DNA of 23,610 bases from Paracraurococcus sp049315625 (GCA_049315625.1 JBMOJU010000037.1:1-23610); one strand, 5' to 3'. Shown: positions 7,699 to 15,903, counted from the first letter of the stretch. The notes: generated from the sequence alone by a model not told the origin. Numbers and translations: made by a program.

Positions 7699-8545
7699 AC
7701 GCCTTCACCGCCGCCAGCGAGTAGGCCAGCGGCAGCCAGGGCCGGTCCGGCCAGGCCCAGAGCCCGTCGGCGTCGCGCTCCAGCGACCGGAAGATCCGCG
7801 AGGTGACGCGCGGATGCTCGTGCAGCCAGTCGAGCGTCATCCCGGCGCCCCGCAGCGCGCCCACCACCGCCGCCAGCGGGTGCATCCAGACGGTCTCCAT
7901 CCGGTGCTCCAGCGGGGCGTCGGGGTTGGCGTAGTCCTCCGTCTGTTCGTAGATCAGCGCCTCGCGCTGGAAATACGGCACGAGCCAGCCGGGCCGGCCG
8001 GGCATCTGGCTCGGCGCCTGGTCGTCGAAGACCAGGGCCACGGGGTGCCCCTCGGCGAGGTAGAGCCGCCCGCCGGGCCGCAGGAAGCCGGCGACGATCC
8101 GTGCCCATCCGGCGATATCCGGCAGCCAGCCGAGCGCGCCCCAGGTGACGAAGACGAGGTCGAAGCCGGCCGGCTCCGCCACGGCTGCGGCGGCATCGTA
8201 GAGGTCGGCCTCGACGAAGCGGGCACGCTCGCCCAGGCCCAGCTCCGCCGTCAGCGCCCGCGCCGCGGCGATGGCGGCGCCGGAGAAGTCGAGCCCGACC
8301 ACCGTCGCCCCGCGCTGCGCCAGGGTCAGCGTATCCGCGCCGAAGTGGCATTGCAGGTGCAGCACCCGCAGCCCGGCGACCGGGCCGAGCTCCGCCTCGA
8401 CGATCGCGTCCAGCCGGCCCTGCCCGGCCCGCAGCGGGCCGAGGTCGTAGCCACCGGGGGCCAGGTGGATGGCGGTCCGCTCGTCCCAGAGCGCCCGGTT
8501 CGTCGCGCGCCAGTCCGGCGCCGCTGCACCCTGCTCCGCTGCCAT
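7697..8545 (-). CDS. Class I SAM-dependent methyltransferase
   Basis: The 282-residue protein has a Rossmann-type methyltransferase fold. Motif I is VLHLQCHFGADTL (about 61-73), motif II ends in VVGLDFSG (about 82-89), an acidic VEADLYDA follows, and motif IV is FDLVFVTWGALGWL (about 129-142). RPGGRLYLAEGHPVAL follows as the post-IV strand. The C-terminal third (YFQREALIYEQTEDYANP onward) resembles methyltransferases usually annotated only as type 11/12 or ubiE-like. The substrate cannot be inferred. The ATG at 8545 gives the full fold with no spare N-terminus. It is convergent with xerD and divergent from accA, from which it is separated by 118 bases that must hold both promoters. Confidence 0.85.
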   Translation of the reverse strand: MAAEQGAAAPDWRATNRALWDERTAIHLAPGGYDLGPLRAGQGRLDAIVEAELGPVAGLRVLHLQCHFGADTLTLAQRGATVVGLDFSGAAIAAARALTAELGLGERARFVEADLYDAAAAVAEPAGFDLVFVTWGALGWLPDIAGWARIVAGFLRPGGRLYLAEGHPVALVFDDQAPSQMPGRPGWLVPYFQREALIYEQTEDYANPDAPLEHRMETVWMHPLAAVVGALRGAGMTLDWLHEHPRVTSRIFRSLERDADGLWAWPDRPWLPLAYSLAAVKA

Positions 8546-8663
8546 CGGCCCGCCTCCGCTCCGCCGCCGGCACCCTGCCGGGCCACCCCGCCCTGGGGCA
8601 AGCCTTCATTCCACTTCGCGCCGCCCTACCCCCCGCTGGCGTTTTGCGCTAACCCGCCGCGCC

Positions 8664-9620
8664 ATGCGCCACTTTCTCGACTTCGAAAAACCCATCGCCG
8701 AACTCGAAGGCAAGATCGAGGAGTTGCGCCGCACCACGGATGCCGGCGGCATCGACGTGGCCGACGAGGTCGGCAAGCTGCGCGACAAGGCGCAGGCCCT
8801 GCTGCGCGCCACCTACGCCAAGCTCAGCCCGTGGCAAAAGGCGCTGGTCGCCCGGCACCCGGACCGGCCGAAATGCCTGGACTACATCCGCGCCCATATC
8901 GACGAATGGACGCCCTTGGCCGGCGACCGCGCCTTCGCCGACGACGCCGCGGTGGTCGGCGGGCTCGGCCGCTTCCGCGGCCGCGCGGTGGCGGTGCTCG
9001 GCACCGAGAAGGGCGCCGACACCGAAAGCCGGGTGAAGCATAATTTCGGCATGGCGCGGCCGGAGGGTTACCGGAAGGCCCGCCGGATCATGGAACTCGC
9101 CGGCCGCTTCGGCTTGCCGATCCTCTCCTTCGTCGACACCGCCGGCGCATTCCCGGGCATCGAGGCCGAGGCGCGCGGCCAGGCCGAAGCGATCGCGCGG
9201 TCGATCGAGGCCGGGCTCGAAGCCCCGGTGCCCTTCGTCGCCACCATCATCGGGGAGGGCGGCTCGGGCGGCGCCATCGCGCTGGCGGCGGCCGATCGCG
9301 TGCTCATGCTGGAACACAGCATCTATTCGGTGATCAGCCCCGAAGGCTGCGCCAGCATCCTGTGGCGCGACGCCGCCCAGGCCCCGGCGGCGGCCGAGGC
9401 ACTGAAGCTGACCGCGGAAGACCTCCGCCGGCTCAACCTGGTGGATGCGGTGGTGCCGGAACCGATGGGCGGCGCGCATCGCGATCCGGCGGCGACGCTG
9501 GCCGCCGTGGGCGACAAGGTGTGGGAGAGCCTGGAGCCGCTCCTGGCCTATGACGGCGCCACGCTGCGTGCCCGGCGGCGGGAGAAATTCCTGGAGATGG
9601 GCCGCAACAGCGTGGTGTGA
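8664..9620 (+). CDS. accA: Acetyl-CoA carboxylase carboxyltransferase subunit alpha
   Basis: With AccD it forms the carboxyltransferase that moves the carboxyl group from carboxybiotin to acetyl-CoA, the committed step of fatty acid synthesis. The 318 residues match the family length. The start MRHFLDFEKPIAELEGKIEEL is characteristic and fixes the ATG at 8664, although the frame stays open well upstream. Conserved blocks include GTEKGADTESRVKHNFGMA (about 113-131), SFVDTAGAFPGIEAE (about 155-169), the oxyanion-forming GEGGSGGAIAL (about 197-207) and SIYSVISPEGCASILWRD (about 219-236). accD is not in the window, which is normal in alphaproteobacteria. The gene is complete with no sign of damage. 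Confidence 0.97.
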   Translation: MRHFLDFEKPIAELEGKIEELRRTTDAGGIDVADEVGKLRDKAQALLRATYAKLSPWQKALVARHPDRPKCLDYIRAHIDEWTPLAGDRAFADDAAVVGGLGRFRGRAVAVLGTEKGADTESRVKHNFGMARPEGYRKARRIMELAGRFGLPILSFVDTAGAFPGIEAEARGQAEAIARSIEAGLEAPVPFVATIIGEGGSGGAIALAAADRVLMLEHSIYSVISPEGCASILWRDAAQAPAAAEALKLTAEDLRRLNLVDAVVPEPMGGAHRDPAATLAAVGDKVWESLEPLLAYDGATLRARRREKFLEMGRNSVV

Positions 9621-9631
9621 CGCCGGGCGTC
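9619..9631 (+). terminator. Weak hairpin after accA
   Basis: GACGC (9619-9623) and GCGTC (9627-9631) pair around CGG and overlap the accA stop. A short T-containing stretch (TCCGTTTCG) follows. The stem is short and the T-run poor, so it is a weak terminator candidate. Confidence 0.28.
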
Positions 9632-9642
9632 TCCGTTTCGTC

Positions 9643-9655
9643 CATTCATTGAATG
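9643..9655. promoter_or_regulatory. AT-rich palindrome upstream of the TSUP permease
   Basis: CATTC-ATT-GAATG is a perfect 5-base inverted repeat in an otherwise GC-rich leader, 70 bases before the TSUP start. Its base composition stands out from the surroundings and it has the shape of a dimeric regulator site. Nothing in the sequence names the regulator. Confidence 0.25.
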
Positions 9656-9696
9656 TGCCGCGGCGCACAGCCGCCGGCGGCGGGGTTGCGGACACT

Positions 9697-9714
9697 CCTC
9701 TCGGACGCGAGAGG
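9697..9714 (+). promoter_or_regulatory. Hairpin covering the TSUP ribosome-binding site
   Basis: CCTCTC (9697-9702) pairs with GAGAGG (9709-9714) around GGACGC. The 3' arm is the Shine-Dalgarno of the TSUP gene (GAGAGGGG, 9709-9716), ten bases before the ATG at 9726. When folded, the stem would block ribosome access. No aptamer-like upstream structure was recognised, so this may simply tune translation. Confidence 0.35.
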
Positions 9715-9725
9715 GGCAATGCCGC

Positions 9726-10601
9726 ATGACAACGCAGACGATCGCCGTGGCCCGGCCGGCCTTCCGGTTCGCCCGCCCGTCGCTGGACAGCCTGCCGGCC
9801 CCGCTGCTGATCGGCCTCACCATCATCGTCGCCGGCAGCTGGGGCTGGTTGCTGCACGCCACCGGCGCCACCACGGCATTGTCGGTCGCCTTCCTCGCGG
9901 TCGGCCTGGCCGCGGCGCTGGCCAGCATCGGCGGCTTCGCCTTCGGCCCGATCTGCGGCGCCATGCTGCTGCCACTGGCGGAAAGCCCGATGCAGTCGGT
10001 CCAGGTGGTCCTGGTCTGCAGCATCGCCAACCAGGCGATGAGCCTGTGGTCGATGCGCCGCGACATCGCCTGGCGCGCGCTGCTGCCCTATCTGGCGGGC
10101 GGCGTGGTCGGCGTGCCGCTCGGGGTCGGGCTGTTGCTCGGCACGGATCCGGGACTCTACCCGCGCCTGCTGGGCGGGGTGGTGGTGGCCTATGCGCTCT
10201 GGATGGCATTCGGCCGGCCCGTGGTGCTGCCGCCGCTGGGGCGGCCGGTCGAAGCCATGGTCGGGCTTGCCGGCGGGCTGACGGGCGGCCTCGCCGGCTT
10301 CCCGAGCGGTCCGATGACAATCTGGTGCGGCCTGCAGGGCTGGGACAAGGCGCGCCAGCGTGGCCTGTATCAGCCCTTCATCCTGCCGACCCAGGTGCTG
10401 GCGCTGGTGCTGCTGGCGGTGCTGGCGCCAGGGCGGGGCGCGTCCCCTGGGATCGGCTTCGATGTGCTGCTGTTCCTGCCCGCCTCGATGGTCGGCACCG
10501 CCTGCGGCCTGGCGCTGTTCCGCCGGATGACGGACCGCCAGTTCGGCCGGGTGATCGCCCTGATGCTGCTGGCCGCGGGCCTGGCGATGGCGCTGCGCTG
10601 A
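9726..10601 (+). CDS. TSUP (TauE/SafE) family permease
   Basis: This is a 291-residue inner-membrane protein with about eight hydrophobic segments, of the sulfite exporter TauE/SafE superfamily. These proteins usually move sulfite, sulfoacetate, thiosulfate or related organosulfur anions. The first repeat includes ALASIGGFAFGPICGAMLL (about 65-83), and the second has the matching GLAGGLTGGLAGFPSGPMTIW (about 176-196). This gives the two-fold internal repeat typical of the family. The C-terminus ends MLLAAGLAMALR after the last helix. A strong GAGAGGGG ribosome-binding site precedes the ATG, partly inside a hairpin. No sulfur-metabolism gene is nearby, so the substrate is unknown. Confidence 0.85.
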   Translation: MTTQTIAVARPAFRFARPSLDSLPAPLLIGLTIIVAGSWGWLLHATGATTALSVAFLAVGLAAALASIGGFAFGPICGAMLLPLAESPMQSVQVVLVCSIANQAMSLWSMRRDIAWRALLPYLAGGVVGVPLGVGLLLGTDPGLYPRLLGGVVVAYALWMAFGRPVVLPPLGRPVEAMVGLAGGLTGGLAGFPSGPMTIWCGLQGWDKARQRGLYQPFILPTQVLALVLLAVLAPGRGASPGIGFDVLLFLPASMVGTACGLALFRRMTDRQFGRVIALMLLAAGLAMALR

Positions 10602-11080
10602 GCGGCGACCGGCCGCGCGGCGCCGGCCTGAGCGTCGTCCAGGCGACATCACTATTGCAGGAGGGGCAGAATCCTCGATAAGTGCGGGGATTGATGGCCG
10701 GATCAGCCCGCCATCGGGGCATGTCGGATGAAACGGTCGATGTTCAGGCCGCGCTCGAAGCCATGGCGCTGCTGCTACGGCCCGCCCGCCTGAGCGCCAG
10801 GGCCTGAGGACGACCGCCAGTTCCGCCACGGTCCAGGGCACGCCGCCCACCGCCGGCCAACGGGCGACCGGTTCCTCCCGACACCCCATCCAACATCCGC
10901 CAAGGCAATCATTCCCAGGCCAGAGGCCGCCGGTCCGCGCCCCGCGAGCCGGCGCAAAAGATTCGTTTCTGGATTGATCGGCCGTTCATAGCACGCCGGC
11001 CTGCCGTCACGCGCGCGTCGACCCGCTGCGGTCCGACGCCGTGGCGCGCCTGCCAGGCCATCAGAGGATCGAGATCCGCC
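10602..11080. other. 479-base intergenic region, no supported gene
   Basis: The stretch separates the TSUP and antiporter genes. A GC palindrome directly follows the TSUP stop (around 10608-10628). A 37-codon plus frame (10694-10807) and a 23-codon minus frame (10703-10774, ending RFIRHAPMAG) are visible but match nothing I recognise; the latter could be the tail of a lost gene. The part around 10953-10990 is AT-richer and probably contains the antiporter promoter, but no -35/-10 pair with good spacing could be fixed. Confidence 0.5.
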
Positions 11081-12439
11081 ATGTTCGAACTTTGGGAAGA
11101 TGCGCTGCGCGCGCTGGGTGACGTCCTCGCGCCGCACGGGCCGGCCGTGACGCTGGCGCAGACCTACACGCCCGGCGACTACAGCGTTCACTTCTTTCTC
11201 CAGCTCGCCATCATCATCCTGGCCTGCCGGATCGCCGGCTGGCTGGGCCGCAAGCTGCTGCACCAGCCCCAGGTGGTCTGCGAAATGATCGCCGGCGTGG
11301 TCCTGGGCCCGTCGCTGCTGGGCTTCCTCGCCCCCGACATCCAGAACACGATCTTCCCGGCGCAGACGCGCAACGTGCTGTATGTCGGCGCGCAGCTCGG
11401 CGTCGGTCTCTACATGTTCATCGTCGGCCTGACCCTGCAGCTCGATCATTTCCAGTCCAAGGCGAAAAGCGCCGCCTTCGTCTCGGCCGCCGGCATCGCC
11501 GCGCCCTTCGCCTTCGCCATCGTCCTCACGCCCTTCCTGCTGACCATTCCCGACCTCTTCTCCCCCGACATCAGCCGAAGCAGCGCGACCCTGTTCATGG
11601 GCGCCTGCATCGCGCTGACCGCATTCCCCATGCTGGCCCGCATCATCAACGAACGCGGCCTGTCGAACTCCTCGCTCGGCACCCTCTCGCTCACCGCCGG
11701 GGCGTTCGACGATGCGGCCTCCTGGTGCGTCCTCGCCATCGTGCTCGCCACCTTCGGCGCCGGTCCCGGCGTCGCGGTGATCGCCATCGGCGGGGCGGTG
11801 ATGTACGCCACCTTCATGCTGACCATCGGCCGCCGGCTGCTGGCCCCGCTGGGCCGGATGGTCGAGACGCGCGGCCGCATGACGACGCATGTCCTGGCGA
11901 TCACCCTGATGCTGTTCTGCACCTCCGCCTTCCTGATGGACGCCATCGGCATCCACGCCATCTTCGGCGGCTTCCTGATGGGCGCCTGCATGCCGCGCGG
12001 CCTGTTCGTCGAGGAGCTGAAGCGCAAGGTGGAGCCGGTGGCGGTGGTCCTGCTGCTGCCGATGTTCTTCACCTATTCCGGCCTCAACACCCGGATGGAC
12101 ATGGTGAACTCGCTCGGCCTGCTGGCGATCGCGCTGCTGATCCTGGCGGTGTCGATCCTGGCCAAGTTCGGCGCCTGCTACGCCGCGGCCCGCCTGGCCG
12201 GGGAGGACAACCGCACCGCGCTCGGCATCGGCGCGCTGATGAACTCGCGCGGGCTGATGGAGCTGATCATCATCAACATCGGCCTGCAGAAGGGCATCAT
12301 CGGCCCGACCCTGTTCTCGATGCTGGTGCTGATGGCGATCGTCACGACGGTGATGGCCACGCCGCTGTTCGAATATGTCTATGGCCGCCGCGCCCGCGCC
12401 GCGGGCGAGCTGGCCCGGCTGGACGCGGTCGCCTCCTGA
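11081..12439 (+). CDS. CPA2-type cation/proton antiporter
   Basis: This is a 452-residue membrane protein of the monovalent cation:proton antiporter-2 (Kef/NapA-like) family. It exchanges Na+ or K+ for H+ and helps keep pH and ion balance. An amphipathic N-terminus of about 35 residues is followed by about 12-13 hydrophobic helices. Family marks are the QPQVVCEMIAGVVLGPSLLG helix (62-81), the ion-binding Asp-Asp pair in GAFDDAASW (Asp210-Asp211), and the late helix with MNSRGLMELIIINIG. No cytosolic TrkA-N (KTN) domain follows, so it is not gated like KefB/KefC. The ribosome-binding site is AGAGGATCGAG before the ATG. Transcription probably ends at the hairpin 7 bases downstream. It is monocistronic as far as can be seen. 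Confidence 0.92.
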   Translation: MFELWEDALRALGDVLAPHGPAVTLAQTYTPGDYSVHFFLQLAIIILACRIAGWLGRKLLHQPQVVCEMIAGVVLGPSLLGFLAPDIQNTIFPAQTRNVLYVGAQLGVGLYMFIVGLTLQLDHFQSKAKSAAFVSAAGIAAPFAFAIVLTPFLLTIPDLFSPDISRSSATLFMGACIALTAFPMLARIINERGLSNSSLGTLSLTAGAFDDAASWCVLAIVLATFGAGPGVAVIAIGGAVMYATFMLTIGRRLLAPLGRMVETRGRMTTHVLAITLMLFCTSAFLMDAIGIHAIFGGFLMGACMPRGLFVEELKRKVEPVAVVLLLPMFFTYSGLNTRMDMVNSLGLLAIALLILAVSILAKFGACYAAARLAGEDNRTALGIGALMNSRGLMELIIINIGLQKGIIGPTLFSMLVLMAIVTTVMATPLFEYVYGRRARAAGELARLDAVAS

Positions 12440-12445
12440 ACCAGG

Positions 12446-12476
12446 CCGGCGCGGGCCCGCGGCCCGCGCCGGTTTT
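12446..12476 (+). terminator. Rho-independent terminator after the antiporter gene
   Basis: There is a perfect 11-base-pair stem: 12446-12456 (CCGGCGCGGGC) with 12462-12472. The loop is CCGCG (12457-12461), and TTTT follows directly (12473-12476). It starts seven bases after the antiporter stop. The stem is very strong and the T-run short but correctly placed. It is the best terminator in the window. Confidence 0.75.
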
Positions 12477-12579
12477 CGGGCCACGACGCGAGCGGCGCCG
12501 CATCGCCCCGGCGGTTTTATTGACTTTTTTCCTATATTCGTGGTTCGTTCTCGGTGGTGCCGCCGCCGAGGACCAGCCC

Positions 12580-13563
12580 ATGCCCCGCCGCTTCCGCCCC
12601 CGCCGCCCGGAACATCCGATGCCCCCGGGCCTGATCCCGGCCGATTTCGTCCACCGCCACGAATTCTGGCGCCGCCTCTTCCTCGACCCGCTCACCTGCC
12701 TCACCCCCCGGCACGGCTGGGCGCCGCTGACGGATGCCGAGTGGGAGGCCCTCATCCCCTTGCTGCAGGCCACCGGCTGCGGCCTCGCTGCCCCGGGCCG
12801 GGCGGGCGAGCGCATGGCCGATGTCCGCGGCCGGCTCGACGCCATCTTCCGCGCCGTCATGCTCAAGCGCCCGCCGGAGCAGGGCGGCGGCCGCGCCGCC
12901 TGGCATGCTCTGCCGCCGCACTTCGGCAGGCACGACACCGTGGCGCGCACCTATCGCCGCTGGACGCATCGCGGCCTCTGGCTGCGGCTGCTGGCCGCCG
13001 TCGCCCTGCCGGAGGCCCCGGCGGCGCTGAAGGCGCTGACCTACCGCGCCTGCTGCGCGCTGCGGCGGGGGATCCGCCTCATGGGCCTGGCGGCGCTGAT
13101 GCTGGCGCGGCGGCTCAGGCTGTTCTCGGCGCTGCCCGCGCCCTCCCAATGGCTGCCCGATCCCGAACTGTCCGCGATCCACACCCCCGTCCTGCTGCGC
13201 GTGGCCGATCATGGGCTGCGGCACCCGCCTCCGGCGGGACTGGGAACCGGCGTGAGGCGGCCCCCGGTCAGGCCGGCGCCGCAGCCGCCACCCCCATCGC
13301 CGGCGGCCCCGGCCGTGGCGCCGGCTCGGTCAGCATCGGCGGCGCGGCGGTGCCGGCCTGCTCGGTCGCCAAGTCCACCGCCTCCACCAGGCCGCCAGCC
13401 AGCAGCAGCGGCGCCGTCTGGCCCTCCGTCCGCAATGCCGCCGCCAGGCCGCCGTCCGGTTCCGCCGACCAGGCCAGGGCCAGCGCCGGCGTGCCCGGAA
13501 GCCGCCGCCGCGCCCGGCGCAACAGGTAGCGCGCCGTCGCCGCACTGCTGCCGCCTTCGATGA
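12580..13563 (+). CDS. Transposase-derived helix-turn-helix protein, 3' end overrun
   Basis: The first 225 residues look like the N-terminal part of an IS5-group (DUF4096-like) transposase that has lost its catalytic half. APLTDAEWEALIPLL (about 48-62) is the typical opening. It is followed by GERMADVRGRLDAIFRAV, WHALPPHFGRHDTVARTYRRW and RGLWLRLL, a DNA-binding fold. No DDE residues are present. An N-terminal arginine/proline-rich tail precedes it. After about 13240 the sequence turns proline/arginine-rich and is simply the antisense of the permease gene, with the first stop at 13563. The native end was probably near 13240-13270, where a palindrome lies. No flanking inverted repeats were found. 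It may be a domesticated regulator or a relic. Confidence 0.55.
   Translation: MPRRFRPRRPEHPMPPGLIPADFVHRHEFWRRLFLDPLTCLTPRHGWAPLTDAEWEALIPLLQATGCGLAAPGRAGERMADVRGRLDAIFRAVMLKRPPEQGGGRAAWHALPPHFGRHDTVARTYRRWTHRGLWLRLLAAVALPEAPAALKALTYRACCALRRGIRLMGLAALMLARRLRLFSALPAPSQWLPDPELSAIHTPVLLRVADHGLRHPPPAGLGTGVRRPPVRPAPQPPPPSPAAPAVAPARSASAARRCRPARSPSPPPPPGRQPAAAAPSGPPSAMPPPGRRPVPPTRPGPAPACPEAAAAPGATGSAPSPHCCRLR
13224..13238. repeat. REP-like palindrome at convergent gene ends
   Basis: CCCGCC-TCC-GGCGGG forms a six-pair hairpin between the recognisable ends of the two convergent genes. Read on the minus strand, the surrounding bases give a TPVPSPAGGG-like peptide, which is a common signature of bacterial REP palindromes. 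It may act as a bidirectional terminator. It lies where the transposase-like gene would be expected to end. Confidence 0.35.
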
Positions 13564-15202
13564 ACACCAGGCAGAGCAGCTTCGGCGGCGCCCCCGGCCC
13601 GGCCGCGACGCCGCCGACCCGCACCCCGAAGCCGCGCCGCCGCAGCACCTGGCCCAGCATCACCGCGGCCACCGCGTCGAATGGTCCGCGCCCCGGCAGG
13701 CACAGCACCGCCCCGGGCACCGCCCAGGCCGGCGGCACGGGGGCCGGCGGCTCGCCCGCGGCGGGCGCCGGATCCTCGGCCTCCTCCAGATCCTCGACCA
13801 GCAATTCGACGCTGCGCTGCAGCGCGTCCCGCCGTTCCGGCGACAACGCGCCATGCACCGCATCCGCCTGCGCCAGCCGCAGCGCCGGCAGGGCGACGGA
13901 ATCGAGGTACTCGGCCAGCGGCTTGTCCTTCAGGCATTTCTCCGCCTGCTCGGCCAGCGCGTCGGCATCGCCCGCCAGCGCCCGTTGGTAGAAGGTCTCC
14001 TCCGGGTCGAGCGGCGGGCTGTCGCCCAGCATGACCTCGAGGAATTCCAGCCGGTCCACATGCCGTCCCAGCACCACCAGGCAGACGGTCAGCGGCACCG
14101 CCAGCAGCAGCCCGATCGGGCCCCAGAGCCAGGTCCAGAAAGTCGCCGCGGCAATCACCGCGATCGGCGACAGGCCGGTGGAATGGCCGAAGACCAGCGG
14201 TTCGAACACCTGGCCCATCAGCAACTCGCTGACCGCGAACAGCGCCACCACCCAGGCCAGCGTGCCCCAGCCGGGGTCGACCGCCAGCGCCAGCAGCAGC
14301 GGGCCGGTGACGGTGACGAAGACGCCGATGAAGGGGACGAAGCGCATCAGCCCGGCGACGAAGCCCCAGAGAAAGGGGTTGGGAATGCCGATCAGCCAGA
14401 GCGCGCCGGAGACATACAGGCCGAAGGCGATGTTCATGGCCGTCTGCGCCAGGAAGAAGCGCGACAGGCGGTAGGCCGCGTCATCCATCGCCGCCATGGT
14501 CCGGTGCAGGTCGCGGGCGCCGGCCAGGCGGATCAGCCGGTCGCGCAGGTCCTCTCGGTAGAGCAGGATGAAGATCACCAGGATGGCAACGATGCCGGTG
14601 GTGGCCAGCGGCCCGAGCAGCGGCTCCGCCACCCGCTGGATCAGCTCGAACGGGGTCGGCTCCGGCGCGTGGATCTCGACCGCGATGGGATCGGTGGACG
14701 GCCGGCTGGGCGCCGCGCGCGGCAGGGCCGGCGCCGGCGGCTTTTCCGGGCCGCTGGTCCGGCCCATCTCCCGCGCCATGCCGGCCAGGCGGTCCAGGAC
14801 CCCGCCCGAGGCCTGCAGCCGGCCGACCTTCTGCATGACCGCCGACTGGTAGGCCGGCAGGTTTTCCGCCAGCGAGGTCGCCTGGCCACCGACCAGCGCG
14901 CCGATGCCAAGGATGGCGGCCCCGGCCAGCAGCACCGCCACCAGCACCGCGGCGGGGCGCGGCAGGTAGACCCGCCGCAGCAGCCGCGCCACCGGCGCCA
15001 GCACGAAGGACAGCAGCACGGCCAGCACCAGCGGGATCAGCAGCTCCCGGCCGAAATACAGCACCGCGCCGACCAGCAGCGCGCCCTGGAGGAGTTGCAG
15101 GCCGGAGCCAGGGACGCCGGCGGCGGCGATGCCGCGGACCTGGCTGGTGGGCACCACGCCGCGCGTCGGGGCGGCGGGCGAGGGAGGCGGCGTATCGGGC
15201 AT
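13268..15202 (-). CDS. AI-2E family permease with soluble C-terminal domain
   Basis: The 644-residue protein has an AI-2E transporter (PF01594-type) domain in about residues 32-385. Paired hydrophobic helices come at the start (about 35-108). A long soluble loop follows (110-195, here extended by a proline-rich insert near 150-180), then the core with LLYREDLRDRLIRL (213-226), FVPFIGVFVTVTGP (288-301) and ILVIFILLY-type helices. Family members export peptides or small signals, or act as Na+/H+ antiporters. Residues 400-480 are charged helices. Residues 495-610 form an alpha/beta-looking domain (AVLCLPGRGPFDAVAAVMLG, LLCLVFIEGGS, ALALAWSAEPDG) resembling a cobalamin-binding-type or Rossmann fold. 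ATG 15202 is chosen because the frame upstream has no family similarity. Its 3' end is overlapped by the convergent transposase-like frame. Confidence 0.88.
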   Translation of the reverse strand: MPDTPPPSPAAPTRGVVPTSQVRGIAAAGVPGSGLQLLQGALLVGAVLYFGRELLIPLVLAVLLSFVLAPVARLLRRVYLPRPAAVLVAVLLAGAAILGIGALVGGQATSLAENLPAYQSAVMQKVGRLQASGGVLDRLAGMAREMGRTSGPEKPPAPALPRAAPSRPSTDPIAVEIHAPEPTPFELIQRVAEPLLGPLATTGIVAILVIFILLYREDLRDRLIRLAGARDLHRTMAAMDDAAYRLSRFFLAQTAMNIAFGLYVSGALWLIGIPNPFLWGFVAGLMRFVPFIGVFVTVTGPLLLALAVDPGWGTLAWVVALFAVSELLMGQVFEPLVFGHSTGLSPIAVIAAATFWTWLWGPIGLLLAVPLTVCLVVLGRHVDRLEFLEVMLGDSPPLDPEETFYQRALAGDADALAEQAEKCLKDKPLAEYLDSVALPALRLAQADAVHGALSPERRDALQRSVELLVEDLEEAEDPAPAAGEPPAPVPPAWAVPGAVLCLPGRGPFDAVAAVMLGQVLRRRGFGVRVGGVAAGPGAPPKLLCLVFIEGGSSAATARYLLRRARRRLPGTPALALAWSAEPDGGLAAALRTEGQTAPLLLAGGLVEAVDLATEQAGTAAPPMLTEPAPRPGPPAMGVAAAAPA

Positions 15203-15336
15203 GCGGTGGGCGGCGCCTCCACGGCCGGGGATCGGCCGCCCGAGCCGAACGCCATGGACCCGCCTGCGTTGCCGGCGTTCGTTCTTCTCGGCGCGCGGCT
15301 GAGGCCGTCCCCGAATCGCGCGGAGGCCGGTCCAGG

Positions 15337-15765
15337 CTAACGGTTGCGCAGCGTCACCACCGTGCGCACCTCGCCGGCCGCCGGCACCGCGACCGCGGCG
15401 GCGGTCCACTCCGGCGGGCCGAACCGGCCGATCGGCGCGTCGTTGCCGAACCCCACCGGCTCGGTCGGGCGGCCCACCCAATCGGTGCCGAGCTTCCCGT
15501 CGCCATTCAGGTCGTGGAAGACCGAGACGCCGTGCCGCCCCTCCGGCAGCCCGGCGATGCGGAATTCCATGCTGCCGGGACGCGCCGCGTCACGCGCGAT
15601 GAACCGGCAGGTGCCGGCGGGGTAGCCCTCCGGCGGGCAGGCGGCGACCCGGACCATCCCTTCGGCCGAGGCGACGTCGCGCACGGTGATGAGCAGATCG
15701 CCGGCGCGGGCCGGGCCGGCGAGGAGGAGGAGAGCGCAGGCGAGGCCGTGACGGCGAATGGACAA
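15337..15765 (-). CDS. DUF2141 exported protein
   Basis: This is a 142-residue secreted or periplasmic protein. A signal peptide (RRHG, then ALLLLAGPARAG, cleaved near residue 20) precedes a DUF2141 beta-sandwich-like domain. The family hallmark is VFHDLNGDGKLGTDWVGRPTEPVGFGNDA (about 85-113), in two blocks with an EF-hand-like Asp-rich loop. Function of the family is unknown. The start is uncertain: TTG at 15765 has a GGAG eight bases upstream, and a GTG at 15789 in the same frame is the alternative. It is divergent from the cupin gene, with 138 bases between, and lies 134 bases upstream of the AI-2E gene on the same strand. Confidence 0.85.
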   Translation of the reverse strand: MSIRRHGLACALLLLAGPARAGDLLITVRDVASAEGMVRVAACPPEGYPAGTCRFIARDAARPGSMEFRIAGLPEGRHGVSVFHDLNGDGKLGTDWVGRPTEPVGFGNDAPIGRFGPPEWTAAAVAVPAAGEVRTVVTLRNR

Positions 15766-15903
15766 GGCGGGTGCTCCGGTGTGGGACACGTGGTACCGCG
15801 GGCGGCGGGCCTTGCGGAGGGGCCCACGGAAATCCGCTTGCCGCAGCCCCTGCGCGGTGTAGCCTCGCCGGATCGGTGCAGAGACACCGCAGGAGGATGT
15901 CCC

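Noticed and set aside
10703..10774. A 23-codon minus frame ending RFIRHAPMAG as a gene remnant
   Set aside because: It reads like a protein tail, but it is too short to identify and has no upstream continuation in any frame.
8649..12484. Two very long minus-strand open frames (to 10889 and from 10775)
   Set aside because: They oppose accA, the TSUP gene and the antiporter gene, all firmly recognised; the minus products are rich in Gln, His, Arg and Asp, as expected from antisense of membrane-protein codons.
12520..12538. TTGACT and TATATT as a promoter for the transposase-like gene
   Set aside because: The two hexamers are only seven bases apart, far from the 16-18 needed. The AT-rich patch is real but no valid pair could be made.
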